From assembly GCA_934085825.1 (NCBI GenBank), contig CAKOHR010000005.1, positions 1 through 64,000 of the forward strand: a stretch of DNA of 64,000 nt, written 5' to 3'. The notes under the pieces are model-generated. The model saw nothing but the letters and a program-made list of their open reading frames with translations. It was not told where the DNA came from and did no database searches. Of this stretch, positions 24,412-33,446 are shown piece by piece; position 1 is the first letter of the stretch, and each line of letters opens with the position of its first letter. The stretch comes from an uncultured Bacilli bacterium (GTDB lineage: Bacteria; Bacillota_I; Bacilli_A; RF39; UBA660). A program made the translations under genes and the position numbers.

Positions 24412-25477
24412 CATCTTTAAATACCTCTAGATTCTTTTTAATTCTTTCATTATTAGGATTTATTTTTAAAGCCTCTTTGGCATTTTTAATAGCATTTTCA
24501 TAATCACCTAAATAAAAGTATGAGATGGATAATAAATCATTTAATGTTTCATCATAACTAAATAGTTCATTAATATACGATTTAGGGTTATATTTAATTT
24601 CCAAAGCTTTATTACCATATTTACAAACATTTTCAAAATCTTCTAAAATAAAGTATAAAATAGTAAGTTCAACATATGGATCTCTAAGATATGGAGCTTC
24701 ATCTATAGCTTTATAAAGCCACATAAGTGATTCATCATATCTATTTAAAGCTTTATAGCATCTAGCAATAAACCTCATAGATGCACATCTTTCATCTTTC
24801 CAAGTAGCATTTTTCATATTTAGATGTTTAATGAGAGTATCAATAGCATCATTCCATTTTCCATAATACATATACTCTCTACCTAAATAATGCATATTTC
24901 TATCATCATCTGGTTTTTCTTTCACAGCAAGCTCTAAAAGTGGTAAATAATTAGAACGTGATTTTTCTCTATCTGGATAATGATTTACAATAACATCATC
25001 ACTAACTACAACATTCTCATCATGATCGAATTCTAATATTTCATGCACCGGATTTACCCATTTACATCCATTCCTCTTATGTATTTTTTCAGCATAATAA
25101 GTAATTTTAGGAATGCCTCCTTCTATATACCAATTATAGATATATCTAAGTCTATCAGTATCACTTTTCCATACCTTTAAAATATTTTCTTTCCATCCAC
25201 ATTCTAAAACCTCATCTAAATCTAAAGAAATACATATGTCAAAGTCTTTTGGAACCATTTTTAAAGCTTCACATCTAGCAACATCAAATCTCCATGGTTT
25301 TATTTCCATTTGTTTTACACATACTCCATAATTCTTTAATTTTTCTATAGTATTATCAGTTGAACCAGTATCTAAAACAAATATTCCATCAGCATCTTTA
25401 ATTGATTCATACCATCTATCAACAAACTTTTCTTCATTTTTACATATTGCATAAACACATATTTTAATATCGACCAA
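24392..25477 (-). CDS. family 2 glycosyltransferase with TPR repeats
   Basis: Residues 1-~190 form a GT-A fold like that of YcdB/SunS-type family 2 enzymes: CVYAICKNEEKFVDRWYESIKDAD, LDTGSTDNT, and LDLDEVLECGW for the DxD metal site. Residues ~195-350 are TPR-like helices (YLGREYMYYGKWNDAIDTL, ARCYKALNRYDESLMWLYKAI). Such enzymes glycosylate proteins. The upstream gene is a collagen-like surface protein, the likely acceptor. The start is uncertain: TTG 25477 has AAAGGG only one base upstream, and an ATT at 25468 is better spaced. Confidence 0.8.
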   Translation of the reverse strand: MVDIKICVYAICKNEEKFVDRWYESIKDADGIFVLDTGSTDNTIEKLKNYGVCVKQMEIKPWRFDVARCEALKMVPKDFDICISLDLDEVLECGWKENILKVWKSDTDRLRYIYNWYIEGGIPKITYYAEKIHKRNGCKWVNPVHEILEFDHDENVVVSDDVIVNHYPDREKSRSNYLPLLELAVKEKPDDDRNMHYLGREYMYYGKWNDAIDTLIKHLNMKNATWKDERCASMRFIARCYKALNRYDESLMWLYKAIDEAPYLRDPYVELTILYFILEDFENVCKYGNKALEIKYNPKSYINELFSYDETLNDLLSISYFYLGDYENAIKNAKEALKINPNNERIKKNLEVFKDEKKSED

Positions 25478-25484
25478 ACCCTTT

Positions 25485-26381
25485 CTATATTCCTATATAT
25501 TCAAATAAAATACTAACTGGTGAATTAACAAAATAAGAATCACTATTTATATTATTTAAATCCGGAGTTTTTAAATAAATGCTTTTTTTACCTAGATTAA
25601 CTAAACTATATAAAATACTTGGATCAACAACTGCTACAATCCCATTTGCACTTATTTCTTTAGGCATTTCATCGCTTATAAAATTACTTGCACCAACATA
25701 TATATTATCACTATCATTAGGTTTAAAACCTATAGCAACAAAATCTTTAGAAGGGTCAAATACACCATCTTTTTTTACATAAGCATTTACTTTAAAAGTT
25801 ATTTTATAATGACCAGCTTTATTAAATTTAATTTTATTATTATTTAAAGTAACAATATTCTTATTATCTATTTCTTTTCTGCTTATTGGAATATCTTCCA
25901 TTATTTTAACTTCAATTCCATCATCAGTAAAATTATCAATAAATTTAGCTACATATGCCATTTCAATTAAGTATGGTCCTTCTGGTCCAGTTGGTCCAAT
26001 ATCACCTTTTTCACCCTTTACTCCATCAAACCCTTGAGGTATATAGAAATCTAGTTTATGAGTATTTCCGTCAAATGTATCAATAACTTTTGCTCTAGCA
26101 TTAGCATCTAAAGTTTCAGTTTTTCCAATTAATATTTTTTCGCCATTTCCATCATTACCTTTAGGAATGTAAAAATCTAGTATTACATTATCATTAGTTC
26201 CACTATTTTGAACTTTAGCATTTTCATTAGAATTAACAGTATAAGTTTTTCCAACGCTAACAGTAGTAGGCCCTTGAGGCCCAGCAGGTCCCGTAGGTCC
26301 AGGAATAGGAATACAATTATATATTGGTCCATCTAATTTAGCACATTTAACTTTCTTTAAAGCTTTTTCCATATTATTCAT
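25485..26381 (-). CDS. collagen-like surface protein
   Basis: A 298-residue protein with two short Gly-X-Y runs (GPTGPAGPQGP near residue 28 and GVKGEKGDIGPTGPEGP near 123) separated by two copies of a beta-type unit ending in LDFYIPKG / LDFYIPQG. Residues ~140-298 look like a jelly-roll head as in BclA or C1q-like proteins. No signal peptide or sortase motif is seen, so export resembles that of exosporium collagens or is non-classical. GGAGTTG precedes the ATG. The glycosyltransferase eight bases downstream probably decorates Thr residues in the GPT triplets. Confidence 0.8.
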   Translation of the reverse strand: MNNMEKALKKVKCAKLDGPIYNCIPIPGPTGPAGPQGPTTVSVGKTYTVNSNENAKVQNSGTNDNVILDFYIPKGNDGNGEKILIGKTETLDANARAKVIDTFDGNTHKLDFYIPQGFDGVKGEKGDIGPTGPEGPYLIEMAYVAKFIDNFTDDGIEVKIMEDIPISRKEIDNKNIVTLNNNKIKFNKAGHYKITFKVNAYVKKDGVFDPSKDFVAIGFKPNDSDNIYVGASNFISDEMPKEISANGIVAVVDPSILYSLVNLGKKSIYLKTPDLNNINSDSYFVNSPVSILFEYIGI

Positions 26382-26475
26382 GGCTTTTCAACTCCTTTAA
26401 TATAATAGTATGTAAAATAAAAGTGCATAATTAATAATGAAGCCTAAAAAAGTTGAATAGAATAGTATATTATAC

Positions 26476-26481
26476 TATAAT
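26476..26481 (+). promoter_or_regulatory. -10 of the HD-domain gene
   Basis: TATAAT 20 bases before ATG 26502 with GCGGAG between. Confidence 0.4.
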
Positions 26482-26501
26482 ATTAATGCGGAGAAATAAT
26501 A

Positions 26502-27233
26502 ATGAAAGAGGATAAAGCTTATATTAAATACAAAAAATTTGCCAAAGATTACAAATTATCAAATTATGATATCAAAAGACTATGGCGTATAATTGAACCA
26601 ATCGCGGTTCACAAAGAGTTCTCTAAAAGATGTAGTGCCCCTTACTTTCATCATGATGTAAAAACTCTTGGTGACCATATTCTTTGTGATGCCATTGTAA
26701 CTTATAAACTAGCATCTAAACTTAAAAGAAATAACCATAGTATGAAAGATATTAATATACATAACGCTGTTGTTATTGCTATGTTCCATGATTTATATGA
26801 ACTTCCTTGGCAAAATATTGGAGTAAAGAAAATAATGCGAAATAAGCACGGTTTTGTTCATCCAATTGAAGCTATAACTAATGCTATAACTTGGTTTCCA
26901 GAGTATTTTAAAAGTAAAGAAAGAGCAATGGTTATTATTGATGGAGTTATTCATCATATGTTTCCTTTAGCAGTTAGAAGAATTGATGAAGCTGATATGG
27001 AGTTAAATAATAAAGAAAAGTATGAACAATTACCCAAAATGTATAAAGATATGATTAAGTTATCAACAGATATTGGTAGAATAGGGCATTATTCATTAAG
27101 AAAATCATTCTTTATTGAAGGCCGGATTATGTCTAAAGCAGATAAAATAGTAGCTTTAAAAAAAGATATAGGTTCATTAAATGGTTACTTAGCACTTTTA
27201 AGTGGTAAGAATAAAAATATAAATAAAAAGTAA
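26502..27233 (+). CDS. HD-domain metal-dependent phosphohydrolase
   Basis: The 243-residue protein has the HD pattern: H in KTLGDHILCDAIVTYKLA, the doublet HD in VVIAMFHDLYELPW, H in HHMFPLA and D in DIGRIGH. It resembles YfbR/5'-nucleotidase-type HD enzymes that cleave phosphate from nucleotides, but the subfamily cannot be fixed by eye. It is monocistronic. Confidence 0.75.
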   Translation: MKEDKAYIKYKKFAKDYKLSNYDIKRLWRIIEPIAVHKEFSKRCSAPYFHHDVKTLGDHILCDAIVTYKLASKLKRNNHSMKDINIHNAVVIAMFHDLYELPWQNIGVKKIMRNKHGFVHPIEAITNAITWFPEYFKSKERAMVIIDGVIHHMFPLAVRRIDEADMELNNKEKYEQLPKMYKDMIKLSTDIGRIGHYSLRKSFFIEGRIMSKADKIVALKKDIGSLNGYLALLSGKNKNINKK

Positions 27234-27442
27234 AAAAGTTTATTATCAGATTAACTAAAAGTTTTCTAAAAATTTAACAAAAACAATGAAATCGACTGAA
27301 GAAATGGTTGAAATAGAGAATCAAAAGTTATAAATATAAAGAAGAATTTTATAATTATTATATGGAAGGAAATAGAACGTCTATAAATCTGAATCTGAAA
27401 TTAAAACTGAACCAATTCGCATAAACAAGTGACTAAACAAAA
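27234..27442. other. non-coding gap
   Basis: About 210 bases with several short stop-interrupted frames; I see no gene or clear regulatory site before the terminator. Confidence 0.3.
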
Positions 27443-27469
27443 ACATCTATGCTTCGTAGATGTTTTTTT
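27443..27469 (-). terminator. bidirectional terminator
   Basis: ACATCTA (27443-27449) and TAGATGT (27457-27463) with T-runs on both strands; serves the TetR gene, which ends at 27472. Confidence 0.75.
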
Positions 27470-27471
27470 AA

Positions 27472-28041
27472 CTAATATATCTTATTAGGAAGTAGGGTAT
27501 CTAAATATTTAAGTATATCGTCTTTTTCATATTTATTTGGAAATTTAATATATTCTAAACACACATTAATAACAGCACTAACATAAAATTTAGAAATAAT
27601 TTCCACAGGTATTTCTGTATTTAATATTTTATTACTTTTTCTAATATGATTTTCTACATCTCTATAAATAACATCATTTGCCATATCCATAACAATACTA
27701 TTATTATTTTTCTTAAGAATTGAAGAATAAACATTAATATTATTACTTATATGATCAAAAAATATTTCTATCATTTGCATATAATATTCTTTAGCATTAT
27801 TATAATTTTCATTAGCTTCAAGTTTAGAAACTAAATCTTCTTCCAAATCATTAATTAAAGAATCTAAAAGTTCATACTTATCAGAAAAATGATCATAAAA
27901 TGTAGACCTATTAGTCAAAGCAGCACTACATATATCAGATACTTTTATTTCTTCAAAAGTTCTTTCTTTCATAAGAGTAAGCAAACCTTCATAAAGATTC
28001 TTTTTTGTTTTAATTATTCTTAAATCGACTTTTTTTGCCAT
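27472..28041 (-). CDS. TetR/AcrR family regulator
   Basis: The 189-residue protein has the TetR helix-turn-helix FEEIKVSDICSAALTNRSTFYDHFSDKYELLDSL (about 29-62) and a helical ligand/dimer domain of the DhaS/TetR_C type. It is divergent from the giant MMPL gene. Two CAACA-TGTTG palindromes lie in the shared promoter region, one just upstream of its own -35. It most likely represses itself and the transporter. The ATG at 28041 has GGTAGGTGAAG upstream. Confidence 0.85.
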   Translation of the reverse strand: MAKKVDLRIIKTKKNLYEGLLTLMKERTFEEIKVSDICSAALTNRSTFYDHFSDKYELLDSLINDLEEDLVSKLEANENYNNAKEYYMQMIEIFFDHISNNINVYSSILKKNNNSIVMDMANDVIYRDVENHIRKSNKILNTEIPVEIISKFYVSAVINVCLEYIKFPNKYEKDDILKYLDTLLPNKIY

Positions 28042-28059
28042 TATTCTTCACCTACCTAC

Positions 28060-28139
28060 ATTATACAGCAAAAACATCATTTGTAAACATAAACAACAAA
28101 TGTTGGCACAAATATCGTACAATAAGCAACACTTTGTTG
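28060..28139. promoter_or_regulatory. divergent promoter region with two TetR-operator candidates
   Basis: For the minus strand: -35 TTTACA (28082-28087), 16 bases, -10 TATAAT (28060-28065). Palindromes CAACA-AA-TGTTG (28094-28105) and CAACA-CTT-TGTTG (28127-28139) follow, about 33 bp centre to centre. They suit a TetR dimer pair controlling both directions. Confidence 0.6.
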
Positions 28140-28217
28140 GATAATATACAAATAAAGTGTTTTGCTTTTGAAAAATCTAAATTTTTATCATAGTATATAT
28201 AGCGTGGTGAGAAAAAT

Positions 28218-31200
28218 ATGAAAAAATTTGCAAAGTTTATAGCAACACATAGTGCTCTTATTCTAATAATAAATTTTTTATTATTAGTACCAGCTATCTA
28301 TGGTTATGTAAATACGAGGATTAACTATGATATCTTAGTTTATCTTCCTGATTCAGTAGATACCATTAAAGGTGAAAACATCTTAACAGATGATTTTGGT
28401 CTAGGTGCTTATGCCTTTGTTATGGTGGATACATCTAATAACAAAAAAATATTAGATTTAGAAAAAGATATCAAAAAAATTGAAGGAGTAAATGCTGTAC
28501 TTAGTATTGCTGATGTAACAGACGCAGTTATTCCTGTAGATATGTTACCAACACAAGTAGCAGAAAAACTAAATAAAGATAATGAAACCATTATTATGGT
28601 AACATTTGATGGTGGGGCTAGTGAAGATGTAACAATCAATGCCGTAAGAACCCTTCGTGAAGTTGTCGGGGACGCTACTAAAGTAAGTAGTATGACTAGT
28701 ATGGTAATTGACACAATGGACTTATCAAATAAAGAAATATTTGTCTATGTTACAATTGCAGTTATTCTATGTTTAGCAGTACTATTTATAGCAACAGACT
28801 CTTATGTAATTCCATTCTTCTTACTTGGAAATATTGGTTTTGCTATTATTTATAACATGGGAACAAATATCTTCCTAGGACAAATATCTTATATTACACA
28901 GGCAATAACCGCAGTTCTTCAACTTGGTGTTACAATGGACTTCTCAATATTCTTGTATCATAAATATGAACAAGCTAAAATGGACAATCCAAATATGCCA
29001 AAAACCGAGGCAATGGCTAGTGCAATCGTGGCAACATTCCAATCAGTTCTAGGTTCTTCTCTTACAACATTTGCAGGATTTCTAGCATTATGTACAATGG
29101 ATTTAACCCTTGGTACTGATATTGGTATAGTTATGGCTAAAGGTGTTCTATGGGGCTTAATTTGTGTTCTTACGTTATTCCCAGCTCTACTTATGGTCGG
29201 GGATAAATTAATAGATAAAACAAAGCACAAAGTATTACTTCCAGAATTCAAAAAATTACAAGAGTTTTCAACTAAACATTATAAAGGCATTATTGCAACA
29301 TTCCTAATTTTATTAGTGCCAGCTTTCTATGGAAATAACAACTATGATGTTTATTATAAATTAGATGAGTCACTTCCAAAAGATTTAGCATTTAATGTTG
29401 CAAACTCTGCTCTAGCAGACAAATTCAGTATTGTTTCTCCAGAAATAATATTACTTGACAAAAATATTAAGACAAATGATGTCAAAGAACTTGCAAACAA
29501 ATTAGAAAATATCGAAGGTATTGACTTAGTTCTTGCTCCATCTACACTTATGGACCCAGCAGTTGCAATGTTACTTCCAAGCGACCTAAGTAAAATGATG
29601 GATAATGACAAATATCAACTTGTTATTGTAAACTCAACATATGAAATAGCATCAGATGAACTTGCAAGTCAAATTAAGAAAATCGACGATTTAGTTAAAT
29701 CTTATGATAAAAACAGTATCATCGCTGGTGAAGGTCCACTTATGAATGACTTAGTAACTATCGCTGACCATGACTTTAAAATGGTTAATTATACATCAAT
29801 TTTAGTAATATTTATAATAATGATATTAGTACTAAAACAAATAAATTTACCAATAGTTTTAATACTTACCATAGAATTTGCTATATTCTGTAATATGTCA
29901 CTTGCATTTTACACTAACACAACTCTTCCATTTATAGCTTCAATTGTAGTGGGTACTATCCAACTCGGAGCAACAATTGACTATGCAATTTTAATGTCAA
30001 CAAAATACATGGAAGAAAGAAAATCTATTAAAGATAAAAAAGAAGCAATGCTTAAAACATTAAGTTTAACAGTTCCCTCAATTATAACATCCGCATTATG
30101 TTTCTTTGCTGCCACATTCGGAGTTGCAGCTTATACTAAAATAGATATGATAGGTAGCATATGTGATCTTTTATCAAGAGGAGCAATCATATCAATGTTA
30201 GTAGTTATCCTTATATTACCAGCATTATTAATGGTATGTGATAAATTTATTATAAAAAATAAGAAAGAAGGAAAAAATATGAAAAAAATGAAAACTGTAG
30301 CAACAACACTCACAATCGGGGCTTTAACTTTAATTCCATTTAGTGCCAGTGCAGCTAAAACAGAAACCATTTACACAAATATGGATTACTCAGGTAATAT
30401 AAAAAAAACAACAATAAGTAATCACATTGAAAACACAAAAGAAGGAGAAATTTCTGATAATTCACTACTTACTAATATTTTAAATGTAAACGGAAGTGAA
30501 AACTTTACACAAGATGATACTCATGTTACATGGTATGCCAAAGGAAAAGATATTTTTTACACCGGAGAAACAAAACAAGCAAATCCAATTAATATAGTTA
30601 CAAAATATTATTTAGATGGAAAAGAAACTAAAGCCGAAGACATGATAGGTAAAAGTGGTAAAGTAAAAATAGAAATATCTCTTATTAACAATTCTTTACT
30701 TCGTACTAACAATACATTTACACCATATGTTGTTGCAATAGGTTCAATGATGGATAGTGATACAAATAAAAATATCACAGTTACAAATGGTAAAGTAACA
30801 GATACAGGAACACGTACAATGTTACTTGCAATAAGTGCTCCAGGACTATATGAATATACAAACATAAATGAATTTAAAAATTTAAATAAAGTAACAATTA
30901 TCTATGAAACAACAGATTTTGACATAAATGATATTTATATGGTAGCATCACCTAAAATTTTATCAGAACTTGATTTAGAAATTTTTGATAAATTAGATAA
31001 GTTTTCATCCTCAATTGATACTTTAAGTTCTAGCATGGATGCTCTTGAAGAAGGAACAAAAAAATTATCTGATGGTACAAGTAGTTTACTTACAAATACA
31101 ACTGTATTTAATGAAAAAATAAAAACAGCATCAGATGCATTAAACAAAATTGCAAATGGCACAACGAAACTTACACAAGGTGTTGATGAAATGTATGCAA

Positions 31201-31868
31201 CTCTTGAAGATGCTAAAAAAATGATGGAAAATAAAGATATCGCAGGTTCTCTTGCTAATCTAAAAGTTTTAAAAGCATCTAATGAAAATGCTATTGCAAA
31301 GCTAACAAATCCAGAAGCTGAAACTGCATATAAAACATTTAAAATGAATGCAGCAGAAACAGAATCAGAAATGATAACAAGGCTTGCTTCATTATCATTG
31401 CCTGAAGAAAAAATAAAAGAACTAGTAACAGTTAAATCAACTTATGAATTAAAATTACTTTTAACAGCAAATAATGAAGCAGTTAAAGAAATGATAACTA
31501 ATCTTGAAGATTTAAGTAAATTAATGGATACATTAACAGTAAAACTAGAAGAAGTAAAAGAAATGAAAACAAAAGTAGAATATCTAAATGCTAGCTTAAA
31601 TGAAGTAAGTATTGGGCTTACAAAATTATCTGAAGCATCTTCTCAAATTAATGCCGGAGTTAAAAACCTAAATGATGGAGCAATAAAAGTATCAGATGGT
31701 ACGCAAGCATTAAATGCTCAAGGTATAAAAACTTCAGTAAATTATACAAATAAAATAGTAACTTTCGGTAATAAACTAGAAAACCTAGTAAACTTATCAA
31801 AATCTTATAAAGGTTATGCTTCAAATAATGCAGATAATACATTGTTTGTTTATAAACTAAGTAAATAA
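28218..31868 (+). CDS. MMPL/RND transporter fused in frame to a secreted helical protein
   Basis: Residues 1-~685 form an MMPL-type RND transporter with two related halves, each one TM helix, an extracytoplasmic domain and five clustered TM helices (for example QAITAVLQLGVTMDFSIFLYHKYE and GTIQLGATIDYAILMSTKYMEE). From residue 688 a second protein starts in the same frame with its own ATG (30279), GAAGGA ribosome site and signal peptide MKKMKTVATTLTIGALTL...SASA. The rest has helical repeats such as LSDGTSSL, LTQGVDEM and LNDGAIKVSDGTQAL, as in YhgE/Pip-like proteins. These are presumably two genes read as one 1216-codon frame, or an operon whose intervening stop was lost. Function: TetR-controlled export of a lipid or drug. 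Confidence 0.8.
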   Translation: MKKFAKFIATHSALILIINFLLLVPAIYGYVNTRINYDILVYLPDSVDTIKGENILTDDFGLGAYAFVMVDTSNNKKILDLEKDIKKIEGVNAVLSIADVTDAVIPVDMLPTQVAEKLNKDNETIIMVTFDGGASEDVTINAVRTLREVVGDATKVSSMTSMVIDTMDLSNKEIFVYVTIAVILCLAVLFIATDSYVIPFFLLGNIGFAIIYNMGTNIFLGQISYITQAITAVLQLGVTMDFSIFLYHKYEQAKMDNPNMPKTEAMASAIVATFQSVLGSSLTTFAGFLALCTMDLTLGTDIGIVMAKGVLWGLICVLTLFPALLMVGDKLIDKTKHKVLLPEFKKLQEFSTKHYKGIIATFLILLVPAFYGNNNYDVYYKLDESLPKDLAFNVANSALADKFSIVSPEIILLDKNIKTNDVKELANKLENIEGIDLVLAPSTLMDPAVAMLLPSDLSKMMDNDKYQLVIVNSTYEIASDELASQIKKIDDLVKSYDKNSIIAGEGPLMNDLVTIADHDFKMVNYTSILVIFIIMILVLKQINLPIVLILTIEFAIFCNMSLAFYTNTTLPFIASIVVGTIQLGATIDYAILMSTKYMEERKSIKDKKEAMLKTLSLTVPSIITSALCFFAATFGVAAYTKIDMIGSICDLLSRGAIISMLVVILILPALLMVCDKFIIKNKKEGKNMKKMKTVATTLTIGALTLIPFSASAAKTETIYTNMDYSGNIKKTTISNHIENTKEGEISDNSLLTNILNVNGSENFTQDDTHVTWYAKGKDIFYTGETKQANPINIVTKYYLDGKETKAEDMIGKSGKVKIEISLINNSLLRTNNTFTPYVVAIGSMMDSDTNKNITVTNGKVTDTGTRTMLLAISAPGLYEYTNINEFKNLNKVTIIYETTDFDINDIYMVASPKILSELDLEIFDKLDKFSSSIDTLSSSMDALEEGTKKLSDGTSSLLTNTTVFNEKIKTASDALNKIANGTTKLTQGVDEMYATLEDAKKMMENKDIAGSLANLKVLKASNENAIAKLTNPEAETAYKTFKMNAAETESEMITRLASLSLPEEKIKELVTVKSTYELKLLLTANNEAVKEMITNLEDLSKLMDTLTVKLEEVKEMKTKVEYLNASLNEVSIGLTKLSEASSQINAGVKNLNDGAIKVSDGTQALNAQGIKTSVNYTNKIVTFGNKLENLVNLSKSYKGYASNNADNTLFVYKLSK

Positions 31869-31869
31869 C

Positions 31870-31897
31870 AAAAAGTTCGGATAAAACCGAACTTTTT
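31870..31897 (+). terminator. terminator of the MMPL gene
   Basis: AAAAAGTTCGG and CCGAACTTTTT form a perfect 11-bp stem with a 6-base loop. Confidence 0.85.
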
Positions 31898-31915
31898 AAA
31901 TATAAAATAAAACTC

Positions 31916-31955
31916 AGCCAAAATGTAAAATGAAAATGAGCCAAAATGTAAAATG
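31916..31955. repeat. two 17-bp direct repeats, possible IS21-type end
   Basis: AGCCAAAATGTAAAATG occurs at 31916-31932 and 31939-31955, period 23. Multiple short repeats of this kind occur at IS21-family ends (from memory), but no transposase is nearby, so this may be a solo end left by an excised or deleted element. Confidence 0.35.
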
Positions 31956-32081
31956 GTGTTTATAATAGCTATTTTTTTGGATTAAATATACGTCGTATCT
32001 ATTGGTTCGTTAAAAGATTAGTACAAATAAAATAACTCTATATGACATAACTTACAGAGTTTTTAAATACCAATTATTCTT

Positions 32082-32834
32082 TTAAAAGTTTCTTATAACT
32101 ACTAAATAAGGAGCTTCTTCATTAATTGTATTTCTATATTCCTTATAACCTATATTATTTTGTTTCAAATAATCCAGAACAACTTTTGCTTCTAATTTTC
32201 CTTCTGGATGTGGATAAAAAACTATTAAAATAAGTCCATTACTATCTAATATATCAAAACTATTTATAACAGCCTTTAAAGTACTTTCATGATTCGTAGT
32301 AATAGATTTATCTCCACAAGGAAGATAACCTAAATTAAATAAAATCAACTTAATATTATGTTTATATTCCCATAAAACTTCATTAATTTTATCATGACTA
32401 ACACAAAATAATTCATAGTTATAAACATTATTTTCATCAAGTAATTTTATTGTATTTTCTATAGCAATACTTTGAATATCAAACCCAAAAACCTTCTTAG
32501 ATAGACCAGCTAAAAATAATGTATCATGACCATTACCCACGGTCATATCTACCACTATATCATTTTTATTAATATTTTCATTACATATTTTCTTAACAGT
32601 ATTTAATATACTTCTATTAAATCCCTGAAAAGTTTTTCTTTTTTTAAACTCCCTTTTAATTTCATCATAATATTTACTATTTATTATAATATTTTCTTTA
32701 ACATCTTCCAAAATATCACAAAATAAATGAGTATCTATATTATCTCCATAAATATTAACTTCTTTAACTCCTTTAGGTAAATTAACAATTTTTTCTTTAA
32801 AATCAATATCATTATAATTTAAATCTATCTTCAT
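32082..32834 (-). CDS. mnmM: class I methyltransferase, MnmM/YtqB-like
   Basis: Residues ~75-250 match the YtqB family: SAM motif I VVDMTVGNGHDTLFLA, FGFDIQ, and FNLGYLPCGDKS, where the family has NLGYLPGGDK. B. subtilis YtqB (MnmM) methylates the wobble uridine side chain nm5s2U of tRNA. The N-terminal 75 residues (NYNDIDFKEKIVNLPKGVKEVNI) are an extension not usual for the family. The gene has a distant weak hairpin downstream. Assignment of family is firm; the exact tRNA substrate is by homology. Confidence 0.75.
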   Translation of the reverse strand: MKIDLNYNDIDFKEKIVNLPKGVKEVNIYGDNIDTHLFCDILEDVKENIIINSKYYDEIKREFKKRKTFQGFNRSILNTVKKICNENINKNDIVVDMTVGNGHDTLFLAGLSKKVFGFDIQSIAIENTIKLLDENNVYNYELFCVSHDKINEVLWEYKHNIKLILFNLGYLPCGDKSITTNHESTLKAVINSFDILDSNGLILIVFYPHPEGKLEAKVVLDYLKQNNIGYKEYRNTINEEAPYLVVIRNF

Positions 32835-32864
32835 AAAATCACTTCAACTATATTCTATCACAGA

Positions 32865-33077
32865 TTACTTATTTTTAATATTTTTTAATTGTTTATTTAA
32901 CTTTTTAATTTTCTTTTCATTTTCTTTAATAATATCAATGTTATTTTTAGTTTCATCATTTAACATATTACACCATTTATCATAATTAACATCATTATTT
33001 TCATTTTTATAAATAGAATATATTATTACTAAACTTATAATTACAATCATAATAACAGCTATTTTAATCATTAACAT
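32865..33077 (-). CDS. small bitopic membrane protein
   Basis: 70 residues: one N-terminal membrane helix (IKIAVIMIVIISLVIIYSIY) then a Lys/Asn-rich coiled coil (IIKENEKKIKKLNKQLKNIK). It overlaps the upstream small gene by 14 bases. No family recognised; the frame is long for its length and well placed behind a coupled gene. Confidence 0.5.
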   Translation of the reverse strand: MLMIKIAVIMIVIISLVIIYSIYKNENNDVNYDKWCNMLNDETKNNIDIIKENEKKIKKLNKQLKNIKNK

Positions 33078-33306
33078 TTTCCCGCTTTCTAAATTTCTTT
33101 TTTAAATATAAATTAACTTTTTTCTTTAATATCATCTTTTTTTGTACTTTAATTATTTTTCTATGTTTTTCTAAATTAGTATCAAAGTATATATCTTCAC
33201 CATAATATTTTGTATGTTCTTTACTACCATTTTCACTAAGTAAAAAAATCATAACAAAAGATAAAACCCCAACTAAAACAAAGAAAATTAAAGATAAAAC
33301 TTCCAT
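33064..33306 (-). CDS. small bitopic membrane protein
   Basis: 80 residues with an N-terminal membrane helix (LSLIFFVLVGVLSFVMIFLL) and a very basic C-terminal tail (KKMILKKKVNLYLKKKFRKR). AGGAGG precedes the ATG at 33306. It is followed by an overlapping second small membrane-protein gene, so the two may act as a pair. No known family. Confidence 0.55.
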   Translation of the reverse strand: MEVLSLIFFVLVGVLSFVMIFLLSENGSKEHTKYYGEDIYFDTNLEKHRKIIKVQKKMILKKKVNLYLKKKFRKRENVND

Positions 33307-33414
33307 GTATGTATCCTCCTTTTTTATGGGTGCTCATCGATTATAGCAAAATAATAAATCCAAAACAAGTAAGTATTAATATAAATTATTTTTCTTTACA
33401 CAAACTTTAAAAAT

Positions 33415-33446
33415 ATTAAAGAACTCTATTACTAGAATTCTTTAAT
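33415..33446 (-). terminator. terminator of the ABC operon
   Basis: ATTAAAGAA (33415-33423) and TTCTTTAAT (33438-33446) pair; on the minus strand ATTTTTA follows. It overlaps the permease stop. Confidence 0.6.

Noticed and set aside
25485..26381. A spore exosporium protein proving sporulation
   Set aside because: Collagen-like proteins also occur in non-sporulating Bacillota and phages; no sporulation gene is in the window apart from a divergent SigH-like factor.
28409..31944. Several minus-strand frames of 75-101 codons across the MMPL gene
   Set aside because: They lie antisense to conserved coding sequence, lack ribosome sites and show no recognisable protein.
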